Shown here: positions 17,137-28,245 of the stretch, piece after piece
How the letters are laid out: every line of letters starts with the position of its first letter
How positions within the stretch are numbered: the first letter of the stretch is position 1
Assembly (NCBI RefSeq): GCF_018336815.1
Contig: NZ_CP050497.1
Span: forward strand, 2,604,001-2,668,000
Length of the DNA: 64,000 nucleotides
Direction: 5' to 3'
Source of the DNA: Treponema vincentii
GTDB lineage: Bacteria; Spirochaetota; Spirochaetia; Treponematales; Treponemataceae
Translations under genes and position numbers: made by a program
Notes under the pieces: model-generated
The model's input: only the letters and a program-made list of their open reading frames with translations
Told to the model about the DNA's origin: nothing
Databases searched by the model: none

Positions 17137-17552
17137 TTGATAGCAAGGCGCCCTGCTCCGAAACAGAAGTTTCCAAGCACATCCATGCCAAGTTCAAAAA
17201 TTGACTTCCTTGTCAATTTTTGAACGCGAGTTTTTGCTGCACAAAAACATCGCTGCTACGTAGAACCACGGACATCCCTGTCCGTTCTGATACGTTGAGG
17301 ATTTTTAGTAGCGGCACCTGCTGTAAACCCTTCCGTAAGCCTTTTGGAAATAGACGATGCAGATACAAGGAGCCTAGCAAATTCCAACCGGAGGCGTATC
17401 TTTGATACGTTGAGGATCTTCAGAAGCGGCACGGATGCCGCGCGTATTAAGCAGAAACAAGTTTGACACCGGTCAAACTTGTGTTCAGCGAAGTACACGG
17501 ACGTACTTCGCTGAACGAGCGACAACGCAGATGCCCTCCTATTTGTCAAAGA
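17137..17552. repeat. Hairpin array C (GGA-loop hairpins), non-coding
   Basis: No gene is supported. On the minus strand: a 13-bp-arm hairpin at 17193-17224 with loop AAGGAA, a hairpin at 17227-17252 without GGA, and ACGGACA/TGTCCGT arms at 17268-17285 with loop AGGGAT. On the plus strand: GCGGC/GCCGC at 17426-17441 (loop ACGGAT), a GGA-less hairpin at 17457-17482, and a perfect 14-bp-arm hairpin at 17483-17516 (loop ACGGAC). A middle segment (about 17330-17420) including GCAGATACAAGGAG is related to the minus strand of 57613-57736. Short open frames across it are by-products of the palindromes. Confidence 0.75.
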
Positions 17553-19469
17553 TCAGTCGAGTTCGAAAGCGCCGGTATACAGGCGATAATACACTCCCTT
17601 CTTTTCCAGTAGGGAGGTGTGTGTGCCGCGCTCGATAATTTCGCCGTGGTCCAAGACCATGATAACGTCGGAGTTCATGACGGTGGAAAGGCGGTGGGCA
17701 ATGACGAATACGGTTCGTCCTTCCATCAACCTATCCATACCTTTTTGAATGAGCGCCTCGGTTCGGGTGTCGATTGAAGAGGTCGCTTCATCCAAGATCA
17801 TAACGGGCGGGTCGGAGACTGCGGCACGGGCAATGGATAATAGCTGCCGCTGCCCCTGCGAAAGGGAGTTTTTGTTGCCTTCAATAACTGTATCGTACCC
17901 GTGGGGCAGCATCATAATAAAGTTGTGGGCGTTGGCAAGTTTTGCCGCTTCGATACACTGTTCGTCGGAGGCATCCAAGTTGCCGAAACGGATGTTTTCC
18001 ATAATAGTGCCGGTAAATAAATTCACCTCTTGCAATACGATACCGAGCGAACGCCGCAGGTCTTCCTTTTTAATGTGGGTAATCGGGATACCGTCGTAGG
18101 TAATAGTGCCGCTGTCAATATCGTAAAAGCGGTTGATCAAATTGGTAATCGTTGTTTTGCCCGCGCCTGTTGCCCCGACAAACGCAACTTTTTGTCCGCG
18201 CTCGGCAAAAAGATTTATATCCTTCAGCACTTTTTTATCGGGTGAGTACCCGAAATCGACATGCTCAAAAATCACCTTGCCTGTAAGACGGGTTAGTGCA
18301 ACGCTGCCGTCTTCGCGTGGTTCCTTCCACGCCCATACACCCGTGCGTTCCGCCACTTCGATTAGCGCGCCCGCTTCTTCCTGTGCGTTGACAAGCGTAA
18401 CGGTACCGGCATCTTCCTCCGGCGCTTCGTCCATCAGTGCAAAAATCCGCGCGGCTCCCGCAACGGCATTAATCACCGAATTAAGCTGATTGGAAAGCTG
18501 AGAAATAGGATTGGTAAAACTACGCGACAGCGTTAAAAACGAAGCGATGGTACCGAGCGTCAGCGTGTTGATCCCTGCGATAGTCGGATTGGGGGCTTTC
18601 GCAATGGCAAACCATGCCCCGACGAGTGCGACAATCACATATTGGACATAGCCGAGCGCATTCATAAAGGGCATGATGATATTTGCATACGAGTTCGCTT
18701 TTGCAGCGCTTTCCTGCCACGCGGCGTTCTTTTCTTTAAACTCAGCTTTTACCGCTTCCTCACGGCAGAATACTTTAATCACTTTCTGCCCGTTTATCAT
18801 CTCTTCAACATAACCGTTCAGCTGCCCAAGCGTATCCTGCTGCCGGACAAAATAGTAGCCGCTCTTTCCTGCAACGAACTTAATCACTTTCAAAATAGAA
18901 AAGATGGAAGCGACAACAATAACCGTCAAGTACACGCTCTGGTACAGCATCGCAAAGAATACCGTCACAATCGTACACACGGAGGAAACCAGTTGCGGCA
19001 TCGACTGGGTAATCATCTGCCGGAGCGTGTCGGTGTCGTTGGTGTAGCGGCTCATAATATCGCCGTGAGTATGCGTGTCAAAATAGCGGATGGGGAAGCT
19101 CTGCATCTTGCCGAACATTTCATCGCGGATCCGCTTGAGCGTCCGCTGCGCAACGTTAATCATCAAGCGGCTGTAAATCCATGAGCAGAGCACCCCGACG
19201 CCGTAAATTGCGGCGATAATCATAAGTGCCCGTAACAGACCGGTAAACACCGGATTAGTTTCCGCAAGCAGCGGCATAATATATTGATCGATCAATACTT
19301 GCAGGAACAGAGATGAAGCGGCGGTTGCTCCTGCGCTTAACAAAATACAGACCGTAACAATCACCAAAACGGCTTTATACTGTTTGAGGTACGCAAGAAG
19401 CCGTTTGACGGCAGGCATGGAAAGCTTCATTTCCGGTTTAGCTGTGTGAGCTGGTTTCATATTACTCAT
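17553..19469 (-). CDS. ABC exporter half-transporter, LmrD/MdlB-like
   Basis: I place the start at the ATG at 19469 (MSNMKPAHTAKPEMKLSMP), which overlaps the stop of the upstream half-transporter by eight bases; the longer open frame to 19607 lies inside that gene. The product is about 638 residues with six membrane helices over residues 30-330 and a nucleotide-binding domain: GATGAGKTT, LSQGQRQLLSIARA, VMILDEATSSIDTRTE and FVIAHRLS. The signature is LSQGQ rather than LSGGQ, as in one half of many BmrCD/LmrCD-type heterodimers. About 30 extra residues sit between the membrane part and the nucleotide-binding domain. The partner is the 19462-21280 gene; the substrate is unknown, with multidrug or lipid export usual for this group. 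Confidence 0.88.
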   Translation of the reverse strand: MSNMKPAHTAKPEMKLSMPAVKRLLAYLKQYKAVLVIVTVCILLSAGATAASSLFLQVLIDQYIMPLLAETNPVFTGLLRALMIIAAIYGVGVLCSWIYSRLMINVAQRTLKRIRDEMFGKMQSFPIRYFDTHTHGDIMSRYTNDTDTLRQMITQSMPQLVSSVCTIVTVFFAMLYQSVYLTVIVVASIFSILKVIKFVAGKSGYYFVRQQDTLGQLNGYVEEMINGQKVIKVFCREEAVKAEFKEKNAAWQESAAKANSYANIIMPFMNALGYVQYVIVALVGAWFAIAKAPNPTIAGINTLTLGTIASFLTLSRSFTNPISQLSNQLNSVINAVAGAARIFALMDEAPEEDAGTVTLVNAQEEAGALIEVAERTGVWAWKEPREDGSVALTRLTGKVIFEHVDFGYSPDKKVLKDINLFAERGQKVAFVGATGAGKTTITNLINRFYDIDSGTITYDGIPITHIKKEDLRRSLGIVLQEVNLFTGTIMENIRFGNLDASDEQCIEAAKLANAHNFIMMLPHGYDTVIEGNKNSLSQGQRQLLSIARAAVSDPPVMILDEATSSIDTRTEALIQKGMDRLMEGRTVFVIAHRLSTVMNSDVIMVLDHGEIIERGTHTSLLEKKGVYYRLYTGAFELD

Positions 19470-21280
19470 CGGAACCTCCGAAAGCCTCAGTTTTGGAAGC
19501 TTTTCCATAGTCTGTTGCTGCGCCGTTTTTAGCTGCGCCATCGGTACCTTTGGCTTGAGTTTCAAAGACTTCTTTATAGATGGCGCTTGTTTGTAACAGT
19601 TCACCATGCGTACCTACCGCAGTAATTGCGCCGTTATCAAACACAAGGATTTTATCCGCATGCTGCACGGAAGAAATCCGCTGCGCAATAATGATCTTTG
19701 TTGTATCCGGCAGGAAGTCTTTAAATGACTTTTGAATCAGTGCGTCCGTTTTGGTGTCCACCGCACTGGTTGAATCATCAAGAATTAAAATCTTAGGTTT
19801 TTTAAGGAGCGCTCGCGCAATACAGAGCCGCTGCTTTTGTCCGCCGGAAACATTGGCTCCGCCCTGTTCGATACGGGAGTTATACCCATCCGGCATTGCT
19901 TCCACAAATTCGGCAGCGCAGGCAAGGCGGCACGCTTCGGCAATGTCGGCATCGCTTGCATGTTCATTCCCCCACTGCAAATTACTCTTTACCGTACCGG
20001 CGAACAATTCGTTTTTCTGCAACACCATCGCCACCGCATCCCGCAGCGTTTTTATGTCGTAGTCTTTTACGTTCACCCCGCCGACGCTGACCGAACCTGC
20101 GGTAACATCGTACAAGCGGGGTATCAGCTGCACAAAAGAGGTCTTGGAAGAACCCGTGCCGCCGATAATCCCCACCGTTTCTCCCGACCGGATAACAAGG
20201 TTCGCATTGTCGATTACTTTTTTTATCGGCATCCGCAGTATACATAAAGTCGGCATGGGCAAATTGAATGTCGCCGTTTTTTACCGCCATCACCGGATGC
20301 TCGGGATTTTTAATATCCGGCCGTTCGTTCAAAACTTCGGCAATGCGTTCCGCAGATGAGCGGGAAATGGTAATCATCACAAACACCATCGAAAACATCA
20401 TCAAGCTCATCATAATCTGCGTTGCATACGAAAAAAGCGCCATCAGCGAGCCGGTCGTTAAGCCCTGCGCGGCATCATTCCCGCTCGCAACAATCGCCCG
20501 TGCCCCGAACCACGAAATCAAAATCATACAGGTGTAAATACAGAACTGCATCAACGGCATCATCAGTGTGATGTACCGCTCCCCTTTTGAAAAGCCCCGG
20601 TAAATCGATTCGGAAATCTTTTCAAACTTAGCAATTTCGTACTCTTGCCGGTTAAACGATTTTACCGCCCGCACACCGCGTATGTTTTCCTGCACCACAT
20701 TGTTGAGCTTATCGTAGGTTTTGAAAACAGTTCTAAATATCGGATGCACCTGTCGGATAATAAGAAAGATACCGAGTCCCAAAAGCGGAATCATACCGAG
20801 AAAGATGAGGGAAATGTTGGTACTGATTCTAAACGATGCAATCATCGCAAAGATCATCATCCCGGGTGCGCGCACGGCAAGTTTTACCAGCATCTGATAG
20901 GAGTTGAGCACGTTTGTTACATCGGTGGTAAGCCGCGTTATAATGGAAGACGATGAAAATTTGTCGATATTGGAAAAAGAAAAAGTCTGCACGTTATTGT
21001 ACATATCCTGCCGCAGATTTGCTGCAAAACCCGCCGACGCCTGTGCCGCCGTAACCGACGAAAACACACCGGTAAGCAACTGGATAAGCGCAAACACCAA
21101 AAGCGCCGCCCCATACTTGAATACTGTGTGCATAGCTCCGGCTTCAATTCCAAAATCAATGAGATACGCCATACAGGAGGGGATGATAATTTCAAACACC
21201 ACCTCCGTAATTGTCAGCAGCACTGCGATAACGGATGTCCGTTTATATTCCCGCAGGCTTTTTGATAGAGTCTTGAGCAT
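19462..21280 (-). pseudogene. ABC exporter half-transporter, split by a +1 frameshift
   Basis: From the ATG at 21280 the frame encodes six membrane helices (MLKTLSKSLREYKRTSVIAV...) up to ADFMYTADADKK, then breaks in a run of seven A (seen as T at 20218-20224). Dropping one A joins it to VIDNANLVIRSGETVGIIGG, with Walker A GGTGSSKTSF, NVSGGQKQRLCIARALLKKP, ILILDDSTSAVDTKTD and IIIAQRISSV, ending at 19462. The Walker A has Ser-Ser where Gly is usual, and the switch His is replaced by Gln (AQRIS); with Asp in place of Glu after Walker B (LDDST), this looks like the degenerate-site partner of a heterodimer. The overlapping gene at 17553-19469 supplies the other half. Confidence 0.8.
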
Positions 21281-21350
21281 AGTGGAAATAGGATAGCACA
21301 GTCTGAAAAAAATGAATATACGGGCGGGTAGAATATAAATTGAAACGCCT

Positions 21351-22893
21351 CTATATCACTCCCGCTTTTTCAAAATGCTTTTTTAATATCCGCATAGAAA
21401 TCCACGCTCCCGCGAAACCCCAGAGCATTTTCTTGGTATCATTATTTAAATTGAAATCGGCGTGAACCATTCCGCTTTTTAAATAAATAATTCTGTTGCA
21501 GACAGACAGTAAAAATTCATAGTCATGCGATATTACAAATATAAGCCTACCTGCATTTGCCTCAGTGAGAATACTTTTAGAAACCAAATCCATAGAATGT
21601 TTATCCAAGCCGCTTGTCGGTTCATCTAAAAAAAGTATCTTACAGTTATTGCAAAAAGCCGCTGCAATGGTAAGCCTTTGCTTTTGACCTCTTGAGAGGG
21701 CAAGCGGATGCCGTTCTTTTAAATCAAGAATTTCAAAATCCGATAAAACGGTTTCTTTTTCCGTGCCGTTCAAACCGCCGCCTTTCTTTCCTATATCCAA
21801 TTCATCCGCTACGGTGTTACCGAAAAGTTGAAAGTCTGAGTCCTGCATGACAAAATACATACTCCCCGCTCTTTTCTTATAGCTCCGCTTTTCTCCTTTA
21901 ATTAAAACGCTTCCGCTTTTTTCTTTTAACAAGCCTGTACACAATTTAGCAAGAGTTGTTTTACCCGCTCCATTTTCACCGATAATGCCGATAACTTCTT
22001 TTTCATAAGCTCTTATTGATATGTCTTTAAGCACATCGGTTTTTTCCTGTTTTGAATGTGAATATGAAATATTTTTTATTTCAAACAATGGGGTGGTTTT
22101 ATCGATAATACTTTTAGAATGAACCGTATCAAGATTTTCCAAATATATGGGTCGAATATTTTTATTGTTTTTTTGCAGCTCAAAAAAATTCGTCTTTTGA
22201 GTATTCGCCCGTAATTCTTCCCTTATCCATAATGAGCATACGGCTGCATAAGGCCGAAAGATAAAATAATCGATGCTCCAAAACGATAATGGTTTTCCCT
22301 TCGTCTTTTAAGCTCCGTAATATGTTTTCCAAATCAAAGATGGAATGAATATCCAGATTGGCTGTAGGCTCGTCAAATAAAAAAATATCAGGTGACATCG
22401 CATAACATGACGCGATAGCCAGTTTTTGTTTTTCACCGCTTGAAAGTTTAAAGATACTCTTCTCTTTTAGCTGATTTATTCCAAGCAGCTTCAAACTTTT
22501 GTCTACCCTTTTCAGTATTTCTTCCCTGTTCAAAAACATATTGCTGCAGCCGAAAGCCGCTTCACTAAAAGGATCGGTCATAAAAAACTGACTTCGCGGA
22601 TCTTGGAATACACAGCCTACCATGCAGCCTATTTGTGAAAGCTCCATAGTGCGTATATCTTTTCCGTTTAGATAAGCTTCGCCCGTTAACACTCCGTCAT
22701 AGTAATGCGAGATGAGGCCGTTGATAACAGAGCCGAGTGTGCTCTTCCCGCTTCCGCTTTTTCCGGTAATAACAACAAATTCTCCTTTTTTTATTTCGAG
22801 GTTTATATTGTCAAGAATGAGGAGACCTGTCCTTGTTTTATACGAAATATTTTTTAGCGAGAGCACATTCCGCTCCCGTATTGTGCTTTCCAC
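21351..22893 (-). pseudogene. Dual ECF/Cbi-type ATPase, split by a +1 frameshift
   Basis: The first open frame (22893-22180) is one ATPase: TGKSGSGKST, VFQDPRSQFF, KLSSGEKQKLAIAS, IFLFDEPTANLD and VLEHRLF. It stops just after KDEFF in a run of seven T (A at 22182-22188). Removing one T continues as ELQKNNKNIRPIYLENLDTV into a second ATPase (22142-21351): GENGAGKTT, MQDSDFQLF, LSRGQKQRL, ILFLDEPTSGLD and VISHDYE. Together they make a protein of about 513 residues with two CbiO-like domains, the layout of duplicated EcfA ATPases that power vitamin or metal uptake with a CbiQ-like T subunit and an S subunit. Neither subunit is in the window. The start overlaps the upstream ABC gene by 40 bases. 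Confidence 0.8.
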
Positions 22894-24578
22894 AGCCGAG
22901 CATAGTACCCATCTTTTTCCAAAAGTTCATCGTGTTTTCCTTTTTCGATAAGACAGCCTTTTTGAAACACAAGGATTTGATCTGCCTTTTGAATAGTCCT
23001 TAAATGATGAGCGATCACTATGACCGTTCTGTTTTTTGCAAGTTCAGTAATTGCTTCTTGTATCAAGGCCTCGTTTACGGGATCGACATTACTGGTCATC
23101 TCGTCGAGGATTAAAATCGGAGCGTCTTTTAAAAATGCTCGTGCAATGGAAATCCGCTGTCTTTGTCCGCCGGATAAGAGACCTCCGTTTTCTCCAATAT
23201 CCGTTTCATAGCCTTTCGGCAAGCTCATAATAAAATCGTGAATCTTTGCCTTTTTTGCAGCTTCGATGATTTCTTCTTTCGTTGCTCCTTTTTTTCCTAC
23301 TCGGATATTTTCTTCGATGGTGTTATCGAAAAGCTGAACATTTTGCATAACAATACTGATGCGATCCAAAAGCTCATCGTAGGGAATATCTCGAATATCG
23401 GTACCGCCGAGTGTAATACTTCCGCCTTGCACATCGTAAAACCGCAACAGCAAATTCGTAACCGTTGTCTTACCGCTTCCCGATTCTCCTACAAGCGCGG
23501 TCATCGTGTTCTCAGTAATGTCAAAACTTATATTTTCCATTTTGAACTCATCTTCTTCATAAGAAAATCCCACATCGTTAAAAACAATATCGTTTTGTGC
23601 AGGAGTAACTCCGTCCGTTTTATCGGCTATTACATCAGCATGAAGAATTTTCCCCAAGCGGTGATAACTGTCTACGGCAGACACATAATACATATAGTGC
23701 GTTTCCATCGCTGCAAAAGGTTTATAAAATTCTTTTGAAATGACTGCGATAATCATAAAGCTGAGCACATCGATGCTTCCACGTAACGCGGCAAGACCTG
23801 AATACATGAAAAGAACAAAATACCCTGCATCGATTAAAAATGCAAAAACCGAAAGCTGTCTTGCCTTAAAACGGGACGCAGCCTTACTTGTTTCTCCGAA
23901 TTTTTTTGTCTTTTCAAAAAGTTCATTATCCAGACTTTTATTATGCGAAAAACTTTTGAGCACCGGAATACCGCGTACATATTCGACAAATAAACTCACC
24001 ATATCGGCAAGAGCGGAATTATTGTTATGCTCCGTTTTTTGTGCTCCCTTAATTGTGTAAAAAAGGTAGGCAAGCGAAAGCGGAATCGACGCGGCCATAA
24101 CAAGGGCTGCACTAAGGTTGATAAGGCAAAGACCTATAAATACCGCAAAAGCAATGAGAAAATCACCGAACATCCGCGGCCACATATGACCGACTACCAT
24201 GGACATATTGTCCACATCTTTATGAAGAATTGTATTTAATTCTCCCAGCCGTTCATTCGTATAAAATCCCAAACTAAACAGCTTTAATTTTACAATCATC
24301 CGCTCCCGTATTTGCTGCACCACATCAAAGCCGGCTCCGTGCTTTTTTAAGTCGGCAATCATATTGCAAAGTCCCTTAAAAACGACCAAGCCTATCAGTG
24401 TTGCAAAAGCCCCGTAGAGCCCCTGCACATTAGTCCCGGCAGCAATCTTAAACAACATCGAAAACACCGTAAGTAACATCCCCACGGAACTCAACCCGTA
24501 CAAGGTAAAAAACAGAGAAGAAATACATACATTGATTTTGCCCCGCTTACTCAAAAATGCAAATAATTCTTTATACAT
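22854..24578 (-). CDS. ABC half-transporter, fourth of the TetR-linked operon
   Basis: A 574-residue TMD-NBD protein: membrane helices over about residues 15-300, Walker A GESGSGKTT near 358, LSGGQRQRISIARAFLKDAP, LILDEMTSNVDPVNE and VIVIAHHLRTI. All key residues are present. It lies between another half-transporter (24601-26461) and the dual ECF-type ATPase, which starts inside its last 40 bases. The combination of half-transporter pairs with an ECF ATPase is known from siderophore/haem-type loci in Firmicutes, but also occurs with unknown substrates. It probably pairs with the 24601-26461 product. Confidence 0.85.
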   Translation of the reverse strand: MYKELFAFLSKRGKINVCISSLFFTLYGLSSVGMLLTVFSMLFKIAAGTNVQGLYGAFATLIGLVVFKGLCNMIADLKKHGAGFDVVQQIRERMIVKLKLFSLGFYTNERLGELNTILHKDVDNMSMVVGHMWPRMFGDFLIAFAVFIGLCLINLSAALVMAASIPLSLAYLFYTIKGAQKTEHNNNSALADMVSLFVEYVRGIPVLKSFSHNKSLDNELFEKTKKFGETSKAASRFKARQLSVFAFLIDAGYFVLFMYSGLAALRGSIDVLSFMIIAVISKEFYKPFAAMETHYMYYVSAVDSYHRLGKILHADVIADKTDGVTPAQNDIVFNDVGFSYEEDEFKMENISFDITENTMTALVGESGSGKTTVTNLLLRFYDVQGGSITLGGTDIRDIPYDELLDRISIVMQNVQLFDNTIEENIRVGKKGATKEEIIEAAKKAKIHDFIMSLPKGYETDIGENGGLLSGGQRQRISIARAFLKDAPILILDEMTSNVDPVNEALIQEAITELAKNRTVIVIAHHLRTIQKADQILVFQKGCLIEKGKHDELLEKDGYYARLWKAQYGSGMCSR

Positions 24579-24600
24579 AAAAACTCTTCTTATCTAATTG

Positions 24601-26461
24601 TTAATTAGGAATTAATTCCCCCGCGACTTCCCATCCGGCGGCTTTTTGTTGTTCTTGTATCATCTCAAAGTAGGTGCCGCGCTTTTGCATAAGTTCCGTA
24701 TGAGTCCCTTTTTTCTTCGATACGGCCGTTTTTCAACACGAGGATTTGATCCGCATTATGAATGGTGTTCAGCCGATGAGCGATGACAAAGACTGTTTTA
24801 CCCTGCATCAGCGTATCCAAGGCGGTGTTGATTTTCCATTCGTTGTCGGCATCGAGTGAGGCGGTCGATTCGTCTAAAAGCACGATGGGCGCATTTTTTA
24901 AAAGAGCACGGGCAATAGCAATGCGCTGTCTTTCGCCGCCTGAAAGAGCAGCCCCGCCTTCCGCAAGCAGGGTGTTATATCCGTCAGGCAGCTCGCTGAT
25001 AAACTCATGACATTGAGCCGCCTGTGCCGCAGCGATAACCTCCGATTCCGAAGCATCGGGCTTTCCGATTTTAATATTATTGTAAATGGTGTCCGACAGT
25101 AAAATGCTGTCTTGAAATACCGCACTGACGGACTGCAAAAGCGTATCGGGTTCTGTTTCTTTTATATCCTTTCCGCCGATTTTAACCGTACCTTTTTGCG
25201 GATCCCAAAAGCGGGCTATTAAATTGGCAATCGTGGTTTTGCCTGAACCTGACGGGCCGATGAGAGCAGTTACCGTTCCCTGCTTTGCCTCAAAAGAAAT
25301 GGAATGCAATACCGCTGTTTGTTTTGCACCGTCTATTCCCCGTTCGGTATTAGATTCACCGCTTTGGTTTTGAAACGTATGGAACGGTTCTCGATAAGAA
25401 AATGAAACATCCTCAAAGGAAACATCAAAAGGCTGACTTTGTTCCCGCCTTGTTTCTCCCACCGTTGTGCCGGTATTTACCTTTGCAGTTCCGGCAGTTT
25501 GTACGCACGGTAGGGGCTGAGCCGTATACGCTTTCTGCACATGTTCCGCCGCAGGCTTTAAACCTTTTAGTAAACCGTATGCGTGTTCAAATGAAATTAA
25601 TACCCCCGAAAGCGCAAGGCTCATCAACATAAAAGCGGTGAGTTTTTCGGGGCTGGCCGATCCACTCTTCAGAATATATACGGAAGATAAAAGAGCAAGC
25701 GGTAGTAAAAAATGAGCTGCTATAAAATAGACGGCAGCAGGCAGCGAAAGTTTTATTTCCGCTTTGATATTGGTTTTTCTTACCGTTTCCAACGACTGCA
25801 GCATTCTGTCAAATTTTTCTCCGGTTAGATTATACGCCTTAAACACTTTTATTCCTTTAATGTATTCCAGCACAATGGAAATCATACGAGCGGTGAGTCG
25901 ATGCTTTTCATTTCCGAAATGTTCCGCCAAGCTGTTTCCCCAATGCAAAAACGGAACAAGCACAAGGAGCGTTATTGTTTGCGCTATCGCCAAGGGAACA
26001 TCGATACAATACATACCGATTAAAATCAGCGCCGCCGTTACCGCAGTTTTTACCAGTGCGGGAAGCGTATGCGTAATGATCAGTTCAAAATTGGTAATAT
26101 CTTTTACAAGGGTTTCCAAAAGAGCACCTGAACTGTGCCGGTTAAAATAGCCGAGGCTTAACGCGCGATAGTGATTTGCCAAATCGAGCCGCATTTGCGC
26201 ACATACTTCCGCCCCGCGAGCAAAGCAGAGATAGTAACCCGTGCGGTAAATAATTAAACGGAATACCACCGCCCCCAAACAAATCAGCGAATAGGTAATG
26301 ATAATTTCTCCGGTCAATGTGTTACGTACTAATCCTACCACCGTAAAATAGAGCATAATGTATAAGAGCATACCGCCTACAGAATCAAGCGACATTAAAA
26401 TAATCGGCAGCCTTAATTCTTTCCGTTTTTCTTTTAATACATGTGCAATCAGTTTTAACAT
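24601..26461 (-). pseudogene. ABC half-transporter, third of the operon, frameshifted near its C-terminus
   Basis: From the ATG at 26461, one base after the preceding stop, the frame encodes six membrane helices, a linker of about 60 residues rich in Thr/Gly/Glu, and a full nucleotide-binding domain: GPSGSGKTT, LSGGERQRIAIARALLKNAP, IVLLDESTASLDADNE and FVIAHRLN. As read it ends at 24665 in an alien tail. The break is in six A (T at 24709-24714). With one A removed the end becomes EEKGTHTELMQKRGTYFEMI and runs to a TAA at 24601-24603, the usual C-terminus of such proteins. Only the last 35 or so residues are affected, so function could survive even if the lesion is real. Confidence 0.8.
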
Positions 26462-26462
26462 A

Positions 26463-28235
26463 TCAGTTTTCCTCCTTTATATTTATACTGTCGTGGTTGA
26501 GAGCGGATATGTACGTGCGCTGCATCTGTGCATACAAACCGTTTGTATTCATCAGTTCAGTATGGCTACCTTGTTCAGCGATGCTGCCTTTTTCAAAGAC
26601 AAAAATAGTATCCGCATTTTTTATCGTGTGCAGACGGTGCGCAATCATAATGACCGTTTTTCCTTTGAGCAAATTTTGCAATGCGACTTGAATCTTATGT
26701 TCATTTTGAATGTCTGAATATGAAGTTGCTTCATCAAAAATGAGGATAGGCGCATTTTTAACTAACGCACGCGCAATAGAAATCCGTTGCCGCTCTCCGC
26801 CTGAAACCTTTACACCCTCTGTGCCGATTTTCGTTTCATAACCGTCGGGCAAACTCATAATAAAATCGTCAATTTGAGCTGCCTGTGCTGCCTTGCGTAC
26901 TTCTTCCAAAGAAGCGGCACTTCCCATGCGGATATTTTCGAGCAGCGTGTCTTCCAATAAAAACACCTCTTGAAACACAAACGAGGTAAGCGCCATAAGG
27001 TTCTCCGTTTGCAGTTCCGTAACGGGAATACCGCCGATAGAAATAGTGCCTGCAGAGCTATCCCAATATCGCCCGATAAGTTGGGCGGCGGTGGTTTTGC
27101 CTGCACCGGAAGCTCCGACAAAGGCATTGACGGTTCCCGCCTTTACACATAGCGAAACATCATTTAAAGCATTCCGTCCGTCTTCTCCATACGAAAATGA
27201 AACACCGTCAAACCGGACATCATAACGGCCATTTAGCGGAAGCGTTTTTGATCCGCTTTTCATCTGAGGCTCTTCCAAAATTTTTTTAACCGCTGCAAGT
27301 CCGCCGCCGAGTTCCATCGACTGCATAGCAATCGTAACCGAATTTAAAAACGATGTATAAAAGCACACCGTCAAAAGAATAAAAATCAAAAAAGAAGAAA
27401 CGGACAGCGAGCCTCTTACATAAAGGAACCCTCCTGCCGGCAGAGTGAATAAGATTGCCGAATCCAAGATAACCGATGCTGCCGAAAGCGGATTACACGA
27501 AGCGGTGCACATCTTTTTCCAGCAAACGGTATACGTCTGTAAAGCGGTTTTATACTGTTGAAATTTTTCGGCTGTTACGCGGTACATCTTCATCACCGGC
27601 ATTGCAGAAATATATTCCGTAGCCGATGCATTCAAGGCTTCCATATCCTTTGCAAAATCGTTCGCCAATCCCGAAAAATTACTTGCCGCTATCATCATCA
27701 TCGGAACGGCAATACCGAGCAGCATAGGAACGAGCATAACCAATGCCATAAGCCAATGGAGATGCAGCATAAATACAAACATCGCAAGGGGAACAACCGC
27801 CGCCTGCGTGAGTTCCAAAGTGCTGTGCGCTAAAAAAGATTCCACTCTATCGATGTCATCAAACAGGGTTGTCTTGATTTTACCCGCTGCATTTTTTTGA
27901 AAAAAGCCTGCATTCAGATACGAGATATGTTGCAAGACTTTTATCTTTACCGTATGCATCGTATTAAATGCCGCCGTGTGCGAACAAATTCCCGCTATCG
28001 ACATCAACACTGCCTGTACCGCTGCTGCTGCAACACACATAACAGCCCAATGTAGCAGCGCTTCCGCACTCATCGACCGAGCAATAATCATTTCCAAAAT
28101 CCGGTACACCGCAATGTACGGAACCAACGACAACACCGAGCCGATCGCTGCAAGCACCATACCCGCAGCCAATTTTCCCCGCTCCGCCTTAGCCAGCGTA
28201 AAAACATACGCCGCTCCAACTTGTTTATCCGCCAT
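26463..28235 (-). CDS. ABC half-transporter, second of the operon
   Basis: A 590-residue TMD-NBD protein: helices over about residues 20-315, Walker A GASGAGKTT near 372, VSGGERQRISIARALVKNAP, LIFDEATSYSDIQNE and IMIAHRLH. AAAGGAG precedes the ATG. It starts 10 bases after the gene at 28246-29964, whose product is the likely partner. D-loop YSDIQNE differs from the usual SVD/SLD and may mark the weaker ATP site. The substrate is unknown. Confidence 0.87.
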   Translation of the reverse strand: MADKQVGAAYVFTLAKAERGKLAAGMVLAAIGSVLSLVPYIAVYRILEMIIARSMSAEALLHWAVMCVAAAAVQAVLMSIAGICSHTAAFNTMHTVKIKVLQHISYLNAGFFQKNAAGKIKTTLFDDIDRVESFLAHSTLELTQAAVVPLAMFVFMLHLHWLMALVMLVPMLLGIAVPMMMIAASNFSGLANDFAKDMEALNASATEYISAMPVMKMYRVTAEKFQQYKTALQTYTVCWKKMCTASCNPLSAASVILDSAILFTLPAGGFLYVRGSLSVSSFLIFILLTVCFYTSFLNSVTIAMQSMELGGGLAAVKKILEEPQMKSGSKTLPLNGRYDVRFDGVSFSYGEDGRNALNDVSLCVKAGTVNAFVGASGAGKTTAAQLIGRYWDSSAGTISIGGIPVTELQTENLMALTSFVFQEVFLLEDTLLENIRMGSAASLEEVRKAAQAAQIDDFIMSLPDGYETKIGTEGVKVSGGERQRISIARALVKNAPILIFDEATSYSDIQNEHKIQVALQNLLKGKTVIMIAHRLHTIKNADTIFVFEKGSIAEQGSHTELMNTNGLYAQMQRTYISALNHDSINIKEEN

Positions 28236-28245
28236 AAAAACTCCT

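Noticed and set aside
17137-17552. CRISPR array
   Set aside because: Repeats are not evenly spaced or uniform in length, arms rather than spacers vary, and no cas gene is present.
17220-17638. Short frames across hairpin array C, and similar ones at 57777-58128
   Set aside because: They consist of translated palindromes and carry no domains; open frames arise because the arms lack stops.
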